Of a stretch of DNA of 64,000 nt, positions 1 through 9,844 are shown in pieces. A program made the position numbers and the translations under genes. Each line of letters opens with the position of its first letter. Within the stretch, counting starts at the first letter, position 1. This stretch comes from Marinobacter lutaoensis (GTDB taxonomy: Bacteria; Pseudomonadota; Gammaproteobacteria; Pseudomonadales; Oleiphilaceae). A model generated the notes under the pieces. That model searched no databases and was not told the DNA's origin. It worked only from the letters and a program-made list of their open reading frames with translations. The stretch covers positions 62,001 through 126,000 of the forward strand of contig NZ_MSCW01000004.1 in NCBI RefSeq assembly GCF_001981305.1, written 5' to 3'.

Positions 1-1
1 C

Positions 2-868
2 ATCGGCAACACGGTGCAGGCCAACTCGGTGGCCGATGTGCTGGAGGCCAACTTCGGCCTGCCGCACTGGATCACCGGCCTGATCCTCATGGTGCTGGTG
101 GGTCTGGTACTGATTGGCGGCATCCGCCGTATCGGCCATGTCGCCAGCGCCCTGGTACCGCTGATGGCCATCTCCTACGTCGGCGCCGGGCTGGTGGTGC
201 TGGCCATCAACGCCGCGGATATTCCCACCGCCCTGGCCTTGGTGTTCAAGCACGCCTTCAGCTCCGCCGCCGCCGAAGGCGGTTTCGCGGGCGCGGCGGT
301 CTGGGCCGCCATTCGCTTCGGCGTCGCCCGGGGCATCTTCTCCAACGAGGCCGGTCTGGGCTCCGCGCCCATCGCCCATGCCGCCGCCCAGACCCGCAAC
401 CCGATCAACCAGGGCATGGTGGCCATGCTGGGCACCTTCATCGACACCATCATCATCTGCACCATCACCGGGCTGGTGATCATCACGTCCGGCACCTGGA
501 CCAGCGGCGAATCCGGCGCCGCCCTCACCTCGATGGCGTTCCAGGCGGCCCTGCCCGGCGTCGGCAACTATGTGGTGGCAATCGCCCTGGCGATCTTCGC
601 CTTCACCACCATTCTGGGCTGGTCTTTCTACGGCGAGCGGTGCATCGAGTTCCTGTTCGGGGTCAAGGCCATCGTGCCTTACCGAATCGCCTGGATCCTC
701 GCCGTGCCGGTCGGCGCCACGCTGAACCTGGGCTTCGTCTGGCTGGTGGCGGACACCCTCAATGCCATGATGGCGTTGCCCAACCTGGTGGCCCTGTTGC
801 TGCTCAGCCCGGTTGTATTCCGGCTGACCCGGGACCATTTTGATAAAGAGAAGACCCGGAACGCATAG
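2..868 (+). CDS. Alanine/glycine:cation symporter (AGCS family), C-terminal part
   Basis: This is the end of a sodium-coupled amino-acid importer of the inner membrane. The reading frame is open from the first base, so the N-terminus lies outside the window. The visible 288 residues are a series of hydrophobic helices and carry the family block FSNEAGLGSAPIAHAAA, typical of AGCS alanine/glycine transporters. A charged tail (RDHFDKEKTRNA) ends the protein. The peroxiredoxin gene starts 17 bases after its stop, so the two may be co-transcribed. Family is clear; the exact substrate (alanine or glycine, Na+ or H+) is not. Confidence 0.9.
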   Translation: MGNTVQANSVADVLEANFGLPHWITGLILMVLVGLVLIGGIRRIGHVASALVPLMAISYVGAGLVVLAINAADIPTALALVFKHAFSSAAAEGGFAGAAVWAAIRFGVARGIFSNEAGLGSAPIAHAAAQTRNPINQGMVAMLGTFIDTIIICTITGLVIITSGTWTSGESGAALTSMAFQAALPGVGNYVVAIALAIFAFTTILGWSFYGERCIEFLFGVKAIVPYRIAWILAVPVGATLNLGFVWLVADTLNAMMALPNLVALLLLSPVVFRLTRDHFDKEKTRNA

Positions 869-885
869 GCAAAGGAGGAAGCGTC

Positions 886-1539
886 ATGAGTTTACGTCTT
901 GGAGATACCGCACCGGATTTCGAACAAGAGTCCACGGAGGGTCGGATCCGTTTTCACGAGTGGCTTGGGGACAGCTGGGGCGTGCTGTTCTCGCACCCGG
1001 CCGATTTCACCCCGGTCTGCACCACCGAGCTTGGTCTGACCGCCAAGCTCAAGGAGGCGTTCGCCCAGCGCAACGTCAAGGCCATCGCCCTGAGCGTGGA
1101 TCCGGTCGATTCGCACCATGAGTGGATCAAGGACATCGAGGAGACCCAGGGCTGCGCGGTGAACTTCCCGATCATTGCCGACGCCGACCGCAAGGTGTCC
1201 GAACTGTACGACATGATCCACCCGAACGCCGACAGCAGCCTGACGGTCCGCTCCCTGTTCGTGATCGACCCGAACAAGAAGATCCGGCTGATCATCACTT
1301 ACCCGGCGTCCACTGGCCGGAACTTCAACGAGGTGCTGCGGGTGATCGACTCGCTGCAGATGACGGACGAGCACAAGGTCGCCACCCCGGGCAACTGGGA
1401 GCGGGGCGATGATGTGGTGATCGTGCCGTCGCTGCAGGACGAGGAGGAGATTCGCCAGCGCTTCCCGAAGGGGTACAAGAAAGTGAAATCCTATCTGCGG
1501 ATGACACCGGACCCCACCGCTAACTGGAGCGGCAACTGA
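886..1539 (+). CDS. 1-Cys peroxiredoxin (Prx6 type)
   Basis: Thiol peroxidase of 217 residues that reduces peroxides in the cytoplasm. The N-terminal thioredoxin fold carries the peroxidatic motif HPADFTPVCTTE (Cys near residue 45). The C-terminal extension after about residue 160 (PSLQDEEEIRQRFPKGYKKVKSYLRMTP) is the mark of the Prx6 subgroup and distinguishes it from AhpC. No C-terminal resolving Cys is seen, which fits the 1-Cys mechanism. An AAAGGAGGA ribosome binding site lies just before the ATG. A bidirectional terminator follows. Confidence 0.95.
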   Translation: MSLRLGDTAPDFEQESTEGRIRFHEWLGDSWGVLFSHPADFTPVCTTELGLTAKLKEAFAQRNVKAIALSVDPVDSHHEWIKDIEETQGCAVNFPIIADADRKVSELYDMIHPNADSSLTVRSLFVIDPNKKIRLIITYPASTGRNFNEVLRVIDSLQMTDEHKVATPGNWERGDDVVIVPSLQDEEEIRQRFPKGYKKVKSYLRMTPDPTANWSGN

Positions 1540-1562
1540 ACCGGGGGCCGTGACCGCCCACA

Positions 1563-1596
1563 AAAAAGCCGGACGGTGAAGGCCGTCCGGCTTTTT
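1563..1596. terminator. Bidirectional intrinsic terminator between prx and metQ
   Basis: Perfect inverted repeat with arms 1563-1576 and 1583-1596 and a six-base loop. An A-run opens the left arm and a T-run closes the right arm, so it can terminate both the peroxiredoxin transcript (+) and the metNIQ transcript (-). Confidence 0.9.
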
Positions 1597-1619
1597 CATG
1601 TCCGTGCGCGCGCGCAGGC

Positions 1620-2402
1620 TCAGAATGCCGGCACCACCGCGCCCTCGTACTTCTCCAGAATGAACTGGCGCACCGCGTCGGAGTTCAGCGCCTTGGCCAG
1701 TTTCTGCATGGCGTCGCTGTCCTTATTGTCCGGGCGAGCCACCAGGATGTTGACGTAGGGCGACTCGGAGCCTTCGATCACCAGGGCGTCCTCGGAAGGG
1801 TTCAGGCCCGCCTCCAGCGCGTAGTTGGTGTTGATCAGTGCCAGGTCGACCTGATCCAGGACCCGCGGCAGAGTCGCCGCCTCGAGTTCCTTGAAGTCCA
1901 GATGTTTCGGATTCTCGGCGATATCCCGCGGCGTCGCGGTGATCTTGCTGGCGTCCTTGAGGGTGATCAGCCCGGCCTTCTGCAACAACAGCAGGGCGCG
2001 ACCGCCGTTGGTCGGGTCGTTGGGGATGGCCACCACCGCGCCGTCCTTGAGCTCGTCCAGAGACTGAATGCGGGAGGAATAGGCACCGAACGGCTCCACG
2101 TGCACACCGGTCACGGTCACCAGGTTGGTACCACGGCCGGCGTTGAACTCATCCAGGTACGGCTGGTGCTGGAAGAAGTTGGCATCCATCCGTTTCTGAG
2201 CCACCTGGATGTTGGGCTGGATGTAGTCCGTGAACACCTTCACGTCCAGCTCCACACCCTGTTCCGCCAGCGCCGGCTTGACGAACTCCAGAATCTCCGC
2301 GTGCGGCACCGGGGTCGCCGCCACCGACAGCTCCTCGGCCGCCGCCAGGGAAGAGAAACTCGCTGCGGCCGCCAGGGCCACGAGGGTTTTCTTCAGGTTC
2401 AT
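1620..2402 (-). CDS. metQ: Methionine ABC transporter substrate-binding protein (NlpA family)
   Basis: Periplasmic D/L-methionine receptor of the MetNIQ importer, 260 residues. It has an N-terminal signal sequence (MNLKKTLVALAAAASFSSLAAAEE) and the NlpA-family body, with landmarks VAATPVPHAEILE, FQHQPYLDEFN and IPNDPTNGGRALLLLQKAGL. No lipobox cysteine is present, so unlike many MetQ proteins it should be soluble rather than a lipoprotein. It is the last gene of metN-metI-metQ, 19 bases after metI, and an AGGAGA Shine-Dalgarno precedes the ATG. Confidence 0.93.
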   Translation of the reverse strand: MNLKKTLVALAAAASFSSLAAAEELSVAATPVPHAEILEFVKPALAEQGVELDVKVFTDYIQPNIQVAQKRMDANFFQHQPYLDEFNAGRGTNLVTVTGVHVEPFGAYSSRIQSLDELKDGAVVAIPNDPTNGGRALLLLQKAGLITLKDASKITATPRDIAENPKHLDFKELEAATLPRVLDQVDLALINTNYALEAGLNPSEDALVIEGSESPYVNILVARPDNKDSDAMQKLAKALNSDAVRQFILEKYEGAVVPAF

Positions 2403-2421
2403 TGCGTTCTCCTGTTGTAGA

Positions 2422-3087
2422 TTATTTCCGACTGAAGTAGAGCACGAGACGGTCGCCCAGCATCTGCAGCACCTGCACGAAAATCACCAGCAGGGCCACG
2501 GTGATGACCATGACGTCGGTCTGGAAACGCTGGTAGCCGAAGCGGATCGCCAGGTCACCCAGGCCGCCACCGCCGATGACACCGGACATGGCGGCGTAGG
2601 ACACCAGGGTAATCGCCGTCACCGTGATGCCGGCGATGATGCCCGGAAGCGCCTCCGGCAGTAAAGCCCCGAAGATGATCTGACGCACCGTGGCACCCAT
2701 CGCCTGGGTCGCCTCGATGATGCCCCGGTCCACTTCCCGCAGCGAGGTTTCCACCAGCCGCGCGAAGAAGGGCGCGCCCCCGGCGACCAGCGGCGGAATG
2801 GCTCCGGCCACGCCCAGGGAGGTTCCGATCAGCATCACCGTGAACGGAATCATGACGATCAGCAGGATGATGAACGGTACCGACCGCAGCACATTGACCA
2901 CGAACGAGAGAATGGCGTAAGCCACCGGCTGTTCCAGCAGCTGCCGCTTACCGGTCAGGAACAGCAGCACCCCGATCGGCAGCCCGATCAGCACGCTGAA
3001 CAGCAGGGACAGGCCCACCATCACCAGGGTGTCCCAGCTGGCCCAGCCGATTTCCACCCAGTCAACATTGCTCAGCAAGGCGTCCAT
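2422..3087 (-). CDS. metI: Methionine ABC transporter permease
   Basis: Inner-membrane channel subunit of the methionine importer, 221 residues with about five predicted helices. It carries the BPD_transp_1 EAA-type loop (EATQAMGATVRQIIFGALLPEALPG, written here in shortened form as EATQAMG...LLPEALPGI), which docks onto MetN. Its ATG overlaps the metN stop by one base (TGATG), indicating translational coupling. Length and gene order metN-I-Q are canonical. Confidence 0.95.
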   Translation of the reverse strand: MDALLSNVDWVEIGWASWDTLVMVGLSLLFSVLIGLPIGVLLFLTGKRQLLEQPVAYAILSFVVNVLRSVPFIILLIVMIPFTVMLIGTSLGVAGAIPPLVAGGAPFFARLVETSLREVDRGIIEATQAMGATVRQIIFGALLPEALPGIIAGITVTAITLVSYAAMSGVIGGGGLGDLAIRFGYQRFQTDVMVITVALLVIFVQVLQMLGDRLVLYFSRK

Positions 3088-4094
3088 CAGCGCAGCACCT
3101 CCACATGCACGTCCGCCGCTTCAAATTCCCGCATCGCCGCCGCCAGGTCGCCGCCGACCAGGGACAGGGTGAGCTGGCCGTACGGGGTATCCTTGATGTG
3201 ATCGATCCGGCCCGACAGGATGGAGAAGTCCACCCCGGACGTGCGCGCCACGCTGCCCAGCAGCGGCTGGTAGGTGGCCTCGCCCTTGAAGGTCAGGCGC
3301 AGGATGCGGCCCTCGGTTTTCTGCAGGTCCTGCTGCAGCTCTCGGTGATCGATATTCTCACTCTCGAACACGAAGTCGCGGGTGGTGGGGTGCTGCGGAT
3401 GCAGGAACACCTCGCTGACCGGTCCCAACTCCACCACCCGGCCGGCGTCCATCACCGCCACCCGGTCGCAGACCCGGCGCACCACGTCCATCTCGTGGGT
3501 AATCAGCACCACCGTCAGTCCCAGTTCGCGGTTGATGTCCGCCAGCAGTTTCAGCACCGACTGGGTGGTCTGCGGGTCCAGCGCACTGGTGGCCTCGTCG
3601 CAGAGCAGGATCGACGGCCGACAGGCCAGCGCCCGGGCAATGCCGACCCGCTGTTTCTGGCCGCCGGACAGCTGCGACGGGAATTTGTGGGCGTGATCGG
3701 TCAGGCCGACCCGGGCCAACAGTTCCTCGACGCGGTCGCGGATCTCGGTCTTGCCATAGACGCCGGCCAGCTTCATCGGGAAGGCGATGTTGTCCGCCAC
3801 CGTCTTGGACGAGAGCAGGTTGAAGTGCTGGAAAATCATGCCCACCTTGCGCCGGAAGGCCCGCAGCTCCTGAGGGTTGTAGCGGGTGATGTCCTCGCCG
3901 TCGACGAGGATGCGGCCGCCGGTGGGGCGCTCCAGCAGGTTGATCAGGCGGACCAGCGTGGACTTGCCCGCCCCGGAATGGCCGACGATGCCGAATACCT
4001 CGCCGGCGTCGATGCGCATATCGGTCGGGTGCAACGCGGGGATCGCCCGGTCACCGACCTGATAGGACTTCTGTACCTGGTCAAATACGATCAC
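3087..4094 (-). CDS. metN: Methionine ABC transporter ATP-binding protein
   Basis: ATPase subunit of the MetNIQ importer, 335 residues. Walker A is GHSGAGKST, the ABC signature is LSGGQKQR, and Walker B is [14 protein letters not shown]. The C-terminal about 90 residues after the ATPase domain ([19 protein letters not shown]...) match the NIL domain, which binds methionine and trans-inhibits transport. Translation appears to start at GTG 4094, with AAGG upstream. First gene of the operon. Confidence 0.96.
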   Translation of the reverse strand: MIVFDQVQKSYQVGDRAIPALHPTDMRIDAGEVFGIVGHSGAGKSTLVRLINLLERPTGGRILVDGEDITRYNPQELRAFRRKVGMIFQHFNLLSSKTVADNIAFPMKLAGVYGKTEIRDRVEELLARVGLTDHAHKFPSQLSGGQKQRVGIARALACRPSILLCDEATSALDPQTTQSVLKLLADINRELGLTVVLITHEMDVVRRVCDRVAVMDAGRVVELGPVSEVFLHPQHPTTRDFVFESENIDHRELQQDLQKTEGRILRLTFKGEATYQPLLGSVARTSGVDFSILSGRIDHIKDTPYGQLTLSLVGGDLAAAMREFEAADVHVEVLR

Positions 4095-4131
4095 GGTCAG
4101 GGCCTTGTGGGTGCTGCGTTAAAAGCGGGCG

Positions 4132-4137
4132 ATTATA
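4132..4137 (-). promoter_or_regulatory. Candidate -10 element for metNIQ
   Basis: On the minus strand the sequence reads TATAAT, about 38 bases before the metN start codon. No convincing -35 hexamer is seen at 16-18 bases, and I see no clear MetJ box or SAM riboswitch in the leader. Confidence 0.4.
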
Positions 4138-4245
4138 ACGCATTCACCGGGCAAACCCGAGTGGCACCGCCGCCCAGGAACGGACGGCGGCCATCGGCAC
4201 ATCCCCGTAGGACAGTGCCCCGGAGAGGCGGCGCCGGGGCGGGCC

Positions 4246-4842
4246 TCAGTGCAGGGCGCGGAGCTGGCGCGGATACAGCGCCGCCGTCACTTCCGGTTCG
4301 TCCAGCAGGTCCGCCAGCTCACGATCGACCTCGGTTTCCTCCCCCTCGGCCGGCAGCGGCTCGAACAGGGTGCTCAGCCAGGCCGCCACCGACGGCACCT
4401 CGTCGCGGTGGTAGTCGGTCGAGAGCGCACTGATGCGGCGGAAGCCGATGATGCGCTGGTGCCGGGGGTCTCGAATCTGCTCGAACCCACGCCAGTACAC
4501 CCGGTCCCGGGTGTGCAGCTGCACGAACAGCGTGTCGATCGGGCCGGCGGCGTCCTCTCCGGCCACCGTGCCGTCGCCCTCGCCCGCCTCGGCGGAGCGT
4601 TGTCGAATGGTGGTCCAGGCCGGGTACAGCACCGCCACGGCGTCGGCTTCCACATGCTCCCGGGCCGCCCGCAGAATCAGGCCCCAGCGGGCCTTGTCGG
4701 CATCGGTTTCCAGGGACTGAATGGGCAAGTCGTAGCTTTCATCACGGGACAGGACGATCGCCATCATCGGGGCATCCAGCTCCCCCATGGCTTCGGCCTG
4801 CGCAACAGATACCAGTTCGTCGATTGCCATCGGTTGGTTCAT
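4246..4842 (-). CDS. Unrecognised soluble protein
   Basis: A 198-residue acidic protein with no signal peptide or membrane segment. I do not recognise the family. The start ATG at 4842 is chosen because GAGGAGGCG lies just upstream and the sequence MNQPMAIDELVSVAQAEAMG looks like a normal N-terminus; a longer reading from 4926 has an unlikely N-terminus. Features are two negatively charged stretches (SAEAGEGDGTVAGEDAAG and EGEETEVDRELADLLDEPE) and a central YWRGFEQIRDPRHQRIIGFRR segment. It stands alone between metN and the amidase gene. Coding is supported by codon structure and the ribosome binding site. Confidence 0.7.
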   Translation of the reverse strand: MNQPMAIDELVSVAQAEAMGELDAPMMAIVLSRDESYDLPIQSLETDADKARWGLILRAAREHVEADAVAVLYPAWTTIRQRSAEAGEGDGTVAGEDAAGPIDTLFVQLHTRDRVYWRGFEQIRDPRHQRIIGFRRISALSTDYHRDEVPSVAAWLSTLFEPLPAEGEETEVDRELADLLDEPEVTAALYPRQLRALH

Positions 4843-4956
4843 GGGACGCTCGCCTCCTCGATGCCATCTGGTGGGACAGGAAGAATTGCACCTCCTGACT
4901 GACAGCATAGCGTGTTCCAGGGACAAAGATAAACGTGGGCGTGCGCAGCGCCGTTC

Positions 4957-6453
4957 TCACCCCGCCGGGAAGGCGTCGTCCAGGCGCTCGTACCGGGAGA
5001 ACCAGGGGGTCGCCTCCTCCAGTTGGGCGGCGAGCTGGAACAAGCGGTCCTCGCGACCGTGCGGGGCACCGAGCTGCACCCCCACCGGCAGCCCGGCGGT
5101 GGTCCAGGCCAGCGGCATCGACATGGCGGGCGTGCCGGTGAGGTTGGCCAGCTGGGTGAATGGCGTCCGGGCCAGGCTGTCCAGCGCCATCTGCTCCACC
5201 TGGCCACTCTGATGCACCAGGCGTCCGGCCCTCAGGGCCAGCATCAGCCGGGCCGCCAGTTTCAGATGGACCGGCGTGTCCAGCTCGCCGATGCGGGCCG
5301 GTAGCTGGCCGGTGCTCGGGCACAAGTACAGGTCGAAGCGCTCGAAAAAGGTACCCAGCGCCCGGGCAAACTCGTTCCACTGCTGGCGCCGCCGCACATA
5401 GTCGGGCAGGGGCAGGGTGCGGCCCAGCAGGCCCAGCAGACGGGTCTCCAGCTCAAAGTCATCGTCGCTGGCGCCAAACTGGTCCCGGGCCCGGGCCATC
5501 AACGCCGATACCTCGCCGAAGTAGAGGGTCAGGTAGCAGCGCGCCAGCGCCATGCCGTCGAACTCGGGCCGGGCATAGTCCACCTGGTGGCCGAGATTGG
5601 CCAGGGTCCGGGCGGTGTCCTCCACCGCCGCGACACACTCGGGCGCCACCTCGGTGCCATAGGGCGAGGACGTGAACACACCGATGCGCAGCCGGCCCGG
5701 CGACAGAAGCATCGCCGTTTCGTAGGGCTCGGCGGGTGCGGCGATGACGAACGGGTCACCGGGGCTGGCTCCGCTGATCAGATCCAGCATGCGGGCGCTG
5801 TCCCGGACCGTGCGTGACACCACATGATCGATGGAAGCGCCGGTCCAGGCTTCACCCTGATGGGGCCCCGCCGACACCCGGCCCCGGGAGGGCTTGAGCC
5901 CGAACAGGCCGCAGTAGGCGGCGGGGATGCGGATGGATCCACCGCCGTCATTGGCCCCGGCCATGGGGACGATACCGGCGGCCACGGCGGCACCGGAGCC
6001 GCCGCTGGAGCCCCCCGGGGTCAGGCGTGGGTCCCACGGGTTCCGGCTCGGCCCCCACAACGCCGATTCGGTGACGGCCTTGAGGCCGAATTCCGGGGTG
6101 GTGGTTCGCCCCAGCGGAACCAAGCCCCCGTGCCGGGCCCTGCGCACGAACTCCGAATCCCTCGGTGCCCGGTTGTTGCGGAAGCTGCGACTGCCGTAGG
6201 TGCACGGATGTCCCGCCTGCTCCTGAGCCAGATCCTTCAGCAGAAACGGCACCCCGGCGAAGGGGGCGCCGGGGCTGACCGGCTGCGCCAGCGCTTCGGA
6301 AAACTGCGGGTGGCAAATGGCGTTCAGGGTGGCATTGACCCGGGCGGCGCGCTCGATCGCTGCCTCACAGACGTCCCGGGCAGAGACCTCACCACGCCGG
6401 ATCAGGTCAGCCAGGGCGGTGGCGTCGTAGCGCAGGTATTCGGATGGTTTCAT
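4957..6453 (-). CDS. Amidase (amidase-signature family)
   Basis: Hydrolase of carboxamide bonds, 498 residues, the usual length. It shows the complete signature: the lysine of the Ser-cisSer-Lys triad in VPFLLKDLAQE, and the serine-rich block GGSSGGSGAAVAAGIVP followed by ANDGGGSIRIPAAYCGLFGLKPSRGR. The C-terminal region has TPFTQLANLTGTPAMSMPL, typical of stand-alone amidases. There are no gatB or gatC neighbours, so a GatA role is unlikely. The substrate cannot be read from the sequence. It is divergent from the TSUP permease gene. Confidence 0.9.
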   Translation of the reverse strand: MKPSEYLRYDATALADLIRRGEVSARDVCEAAIERAARVNATLNAICHPQFSEALAQPVSPGAPFAGVPFLLKDLAQEQAGHPCTYGSRSFRNNRAPRDSEFVRRARHGGLVPLGRTTTPEFGLKAVTESALWGPSRNPWDPRLTPGGSSGGSGAAVAAGIVPMAGANDGGGSIRIPAAYCGLFGLKPSRGRVSAGPHQGEAWTGASIDHVVSRTVRDSARMLDLISGASPGDPFVIAAPAEPYETAMLLSPGRLRIGVFTSSPYGTEVAPECVAAVEDTARTLANLGHQVDYARPEFDGMALARCYLTLYFGEVSALMARARDQFGASDDDFELETRLLGLLGRTLPLPDYVRRRQQWNEFARALGTFFERFDLYLCPSTGQLPARIGELDTPVHLKLAARLMLALRAGRLVHQSGQVEQMALDSLARTPFTQLANLTGTPAMSMPLAWTTAGLPVGVQLGAPHGREDRLFQLAAQLEEATPWFSRYERLDDAFPAG

Positions 6454-6572
6454 GACGGCGTCCGTTTGTTATTGTATTTTTGTCCCGCGACCGGGCGGGG
6501 CCGGGGCGGCCCCCAGCTTACGACAGCGGCCCCGGTTTTTCACCCTGAACCAGCCATCCCTCAGCCTCGGAC

Positions 6573-7349
6573 ATGCCCATGGAACTGACCCTGCTGCCGG
6601 AATCCCTGAGTCCGGCCATTGCCGGCCTGCTGTTACTGAGCTCCGCCGTCACTTCGATGATCACCGCCAGCCTGGGCGCCGGCGGTGGTGTGTTGCTGCT
6701 GGTGCTGATGGCCGGCTGGCTACCACCGGCGGCGATCATTCCGGTGCATGGCATGATTCAGCTCGGTTCCAACGCCGGCCGCAGCCTGCTGACCTGGCGG
6801 CACGTCGACTGGCGGGTCATCGCCGCCTTCGCCCCAGGGGTGCTGGTGGGCGCCGCGCTGGGGGCGTGGTTGCTGGTGGCGCTGCCCCCTTACCTGTGGC
6901 AACTGACCATCGCCCTGTTCGTGCTCTACCTGTGCTGGGGCCCGGCCCTGCCGAAAGCCGCCCTGGGCCGCACCGGGGTCTTCCTGGCGTCCGCGGCCAC
7001 CAGTTTCATCAGTTTGTTCGTCGGCGCCACCGGCCCGTTGGTGGCGGCGTTCATCAAGCAGATCCACCGCGACCGGTTCCGCACCGTGGCCACCTTCGCC
7101 ACCGCGATGTCGCTGCAGCACGCGCCCAAGGCCCTGGTGTTCGGAGCCGCCGGCTTCGCCTTCGCCGAGTGGTTGCCGTTTCTGCTGGCGATGATCGCCT
7201 GCGGCTTTGCCGGCACCTGGATTGGCCTGCACCTGCTGAAGAACCTGAGCAACCGGGGCTTCAACCGCATCTTCAATCTGGTCCTCAGCGCCCTGGCGCT
7301 GCGGCTGATCTGGCAGGCCGGCCACCTGGCCGGGTGGTGGCCGGGCTAG
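6573..7349 (+). CDS. TSUP (TauE/SafE) family permease
   Basis: Inner-membrane anion exporter/importer of 258 residues with about eight hydrophobic helices. It has the characteristic N-terminal glycine-rich block TASLGAGGGVLLL and the second-half repeat SLFVGATGPLVAAFI. The family moves sulfite, sulfoacetate and other organosulfur anions; the substrate here is unknown. Two in-frame ATGs (6573 and 6579) are possible. Its end overlaps the convergent diguanylate cyclase gene by four bases. Confidence 0.85.
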   Translation: MPMELTLLPESLSPAIAGLLLLSSAVTSMITASLGAGGGVLLLVLMAGWLPPAAIIPVHGMIQLGSNAGRSLLTWRHVDWRVIAAFAPGVLVGAALGAWLLVALPPYLWQLTIALFVLYLCWGPALPKAALGRTGVFLASAATSFISLFVGATGPLVAAFIKQIHRDRFRTVATFATAMSLQHAPKALVFGAAGFAFAEWLPFLLAMIACGFAGTWIGLHLLKNLSNRGFNRIFNLVLSALALRLIWQAGHLAGWWPG

Positions 7350-9691
7350 CCGGGCGGCGCGGGAACCACCACCACCATGTTCCGGCCCCGGGACTTGGCG
7401 ACATAGCAGCCTTCGTCGGCCCGGGCCATGACCTCCCGGGGACCGCTGTCGTGGCGGGTGATCTCGGTCAGGCCGATGGACGTGGTGACGCCGTAGCGTA
7501 CCCCGTCCTGCTCCAGATACAGAGCCTCCACCCGAGCCCGGATCTTTTCCGCCAGGGCTTCCGCCTGGTCCAGGCCACAGCCCGGCAGGATTACCCCGAA
7601 CTCGTCGCCCCCCAGGCGCGCCACCGCATCGCTCTGGCGCACAGAATCCCGGAACAGCTCGGCCAGGCGCCGCAACAGGTCGTCGCCCAGCAGGTGTCCG
7701 CCCCGGTCGTTCACCGGCTTGAAATAGTCCAGATCGATCAGCATCAGAACCGACGGCCGGTCGTGCTGGACCGACTCCCCCAGGGTCTTCAGCAGCGCCG
7801 CCGTGAACGCCCGACGGTTCAGCAGCTGGGTCAAGCTGTCGTGGGTCGCCTCCCAGGACAAGCGCTGCTCCTCCCGGCGCCGCTCGCTGTCGTCCCGCAG
7901 GACGAACACCATGCGCTGGTTGTACTTGCCCTGGCGGATGTGCAGCATGGTCAGATCGATGTCGAAGGTTTCCGAACGCTGGTTGCGCAGGCAACCGTAC
8001 AGGCTGTCCACCGTCTCCGCCGCCAGAAAATCCGCCAGTCCCCAGCGCCGGCCGCCCGCCTCGATGGTCACCAGTTCGAAGAAATTCTGCGCCTGGCACG
8101 GCTCGTGGGTGGCCATGTAGCGGCAGGCGGCTTCGTTGGCATAGCGGACCTGGCCGTCCACGTCGACCATCAGGACACCCTCCTGCAGCACGCCCAGGAT
8201 CAGGTCGGCCTGCTGCTGTTCCTGGCGCAGGGCTTCTTCGACCTCCAGCTCGTGGGTAATGTCCTGCACCACCACAATGGTGCCCAGGGCCTTTTCCGGC
8301 GTCTCGATCACCGCCGCCATGACATCGGCCCAAACCACCCCGTACCGCTGCGGGCAGTTCAGGCGCACCCGCGACCGGAACACCTGCTGCCGGCGCAGCG
8401 CCTCCCGCCACCCAGCCAGTGCGCTGTCCCGGTCCGCCTCGTGCACGCTGTCCATCAGATAAGTCCGCTCGAGGTCGGACTGAGGACGCCCGAGGATGTC
8501 CTCGAACGTCGGGTTGACGAACTCGATGCGCCCCAGCACATCGGTCTGGACGATGCCGATCGGCGCGCTGCGCGACAGGGAGCGGAAAAACGCCTCCCGC
8601 TCGGCCAGGTGCGCCAGGGCATCTTCCCGCTCCTCGATCACCCGGTTGAAGGTTTGCGCCACCTCGCGGATTTCCTGGCCGCCAGCGACATCCAGGGGCT
8701 CGGCATGGGTGCCCAGGCGCCAAGCCCGGACCCGCCGTTCCAGCGCCTGCAACGGCGACATCAGGCTCCGGAATACCCACAGCGTGACCGGCACCAGTAC
8801 CGCCAGCACCGCCAGCAGAATCCACAGGAAGGTGTCGGCGATGCGGGTGATCGGAGCAAAGGCTTCCCGGGTTGGCCAGACCGCCACCACGAACCAGGGC
8901 ACCTGGGCCATCTGCTGCACCGACAGGATGCTCGGCGGGCCGCCGTCGCCGGGGCCGTGCCGGGTACCCTCGAAGCCGGACAACGCATCCGCCAGCACCG
9001 GATGGTCCGCCGGCACCGGGACCATGGCCTCCCGGGTTCGGCCGTTGGCGATCACCAGGCCGCTGCGGGTGGCCACCACCAGATAGCCGGAACCGCCCAC
9101 CCGGACATGGGAAAACTCATTCAGAAAGTTGTCCCCCTGCAGCAGGATCGCGCCGCCGATCATACCGATGAACCGCCCCTGGTGGTTGAACACCGGCGCG
9201 GCGACCATCACCGCTGGCAGGTCCCGGTAATTGGACCGGTAGGGCTCGCTGATCACCGGCGTCAATCCCCGTGACACAGCCTGGAAATACGGCCGCGCCC
9301 GGACATTGAGCCCGGTTTGCCGGAAGCCGTCCGGGTACTCCGCCAGCACCTCGCCCTCGGCGTCGATCAGGTAAACCCCATCGAACTGATGCTGCAGGGC
9401 CACCTGCTGTTGCAGCAGGACCCGGGCACGCCCCCGGAAGGCCGTTTCCGACATGGTGAGGTTGCGGGCAACGTGGCTGAGCAGGGCCAGGCGCCGACCC
9501 AGTTTGTCGTCCAGCCCGGAGGCGACCAGCTCCGCCAGGGTCCTGACGTGATCACGGGCCTGCAGTTCCAGCTCGCCCCGGCTCAGCAGGGAGGCAGCGA
9601 CGGACAGGATCAGGGCCGTCCCCAGCACGGCACCGAGTACCAGCACCACCGCCCGGTTTACCAGGCTGTCAAACCACCTTCCGATCAGCAA
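7346..9691 (-). CDS. Membrane diguanylate cyclase with extracellular sensor, HAMP and PAS domains
   Basis: Makes cyclic di-GMP from two GTP. Of its 781 residues, a helix at about 10-35 is followed by a periplasmic double-Cache-like domain (about 40-280, with a VYLIDAEGEVLAEYPDG segment) and a second helix (about 290-310). Then come a HAMP-like region (RSLMSPLQALERRVRAW), two PAS modules (about 375-490 and 500-610) and a C-terminal GGDEF domain. The active site GGDEF is intact, and the product-inhibition site RQSD lies five residues before it, so the enzyme is probably active and feedback-controlled. No EAL domain is seen. Confidence 0.93.
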   Translation of the reverse strand: MLIGRWFDSLVNRAVVLVLGAVLGTALILSVAASLLSRGELELQARDHVRTLAELVASGLDDKLGRRLALLSHVARNLTMSETAFRGRARVLLQQQVALQHQFDGVYLIDAEGEVLAEYPDGFRQTGLNVRARPYFQAVSRGLTPVISEPYRSNYRDLPAVMVAAPVFNHQGRFIGMIGGAILLQGDNFLNEFSHVRVGGSGYLVVATRSGLVIANGRTREAMVPVPADHPVLADALSGFEGTRHGPGDGGPPSILSVQQMAQVPWFVVAVWPTREAFAPITRIADTFLWILLAVLAVLVPVTLWVFRSLMSPLQALERRVRAWRLGTHAEPLDVAGGQEIREVAQTFNRVIEEREDALAHLAEREAFFRSLSRSAPIGIVQTDVLGRIEFVNPTFEDILGRPQSDLERTYLMDSVHEADRDSALAGWREALRRQQVFRSRVRLNCPQRYGVVWADVMAAVIETPEKALGTIVVVQDITHELEVEEALRQEQQQADLILGVLQEGVLMVDVDGQVRYANEAACRYMATHEPCQAQNFFELVTIEAGGRRWGLADFLAAETVDSLYGCLRNQRSETFDIDLTMLHIRQGKYNQRMVFVLRDDSERRREEQRLSWEATHDSLTQLLNRRAFTAALLKTLGESVQHDRPSVLMLIDLDYFKPVNDRGGHLLGDDLLRRLAELFRDSVRQSDAVARLGGDEFGVILPGCGLDQAEALAEKIRARVEALYLEQDGVRYGVTTSIGLTEITRHDSGPREVMARADEGCYVAKSRGRNMVVVVPAPPG

Positions 9692-9844
9692 AACAGGGCC
9701 GCTCCCTCCATTCGTCCAACATCGGGCACCCGCCTGGGCAGGCCCCTGGCCACGCCGAAAAGAAACCCACTCGTCATCAGCTCCAGTCTAGCAAAGCCGG
9801 GGGGCCGGATCGGGCTAAATTGGCGCCAGCCCTTGAAAATAAAA

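Noticed and set aside
4095-4245. SAM riboswitch or MetJ box in front of metNIQ
   Set aside because: No recognisable structure or AGACGTCT-type repeats; only a -10-like element is supported.
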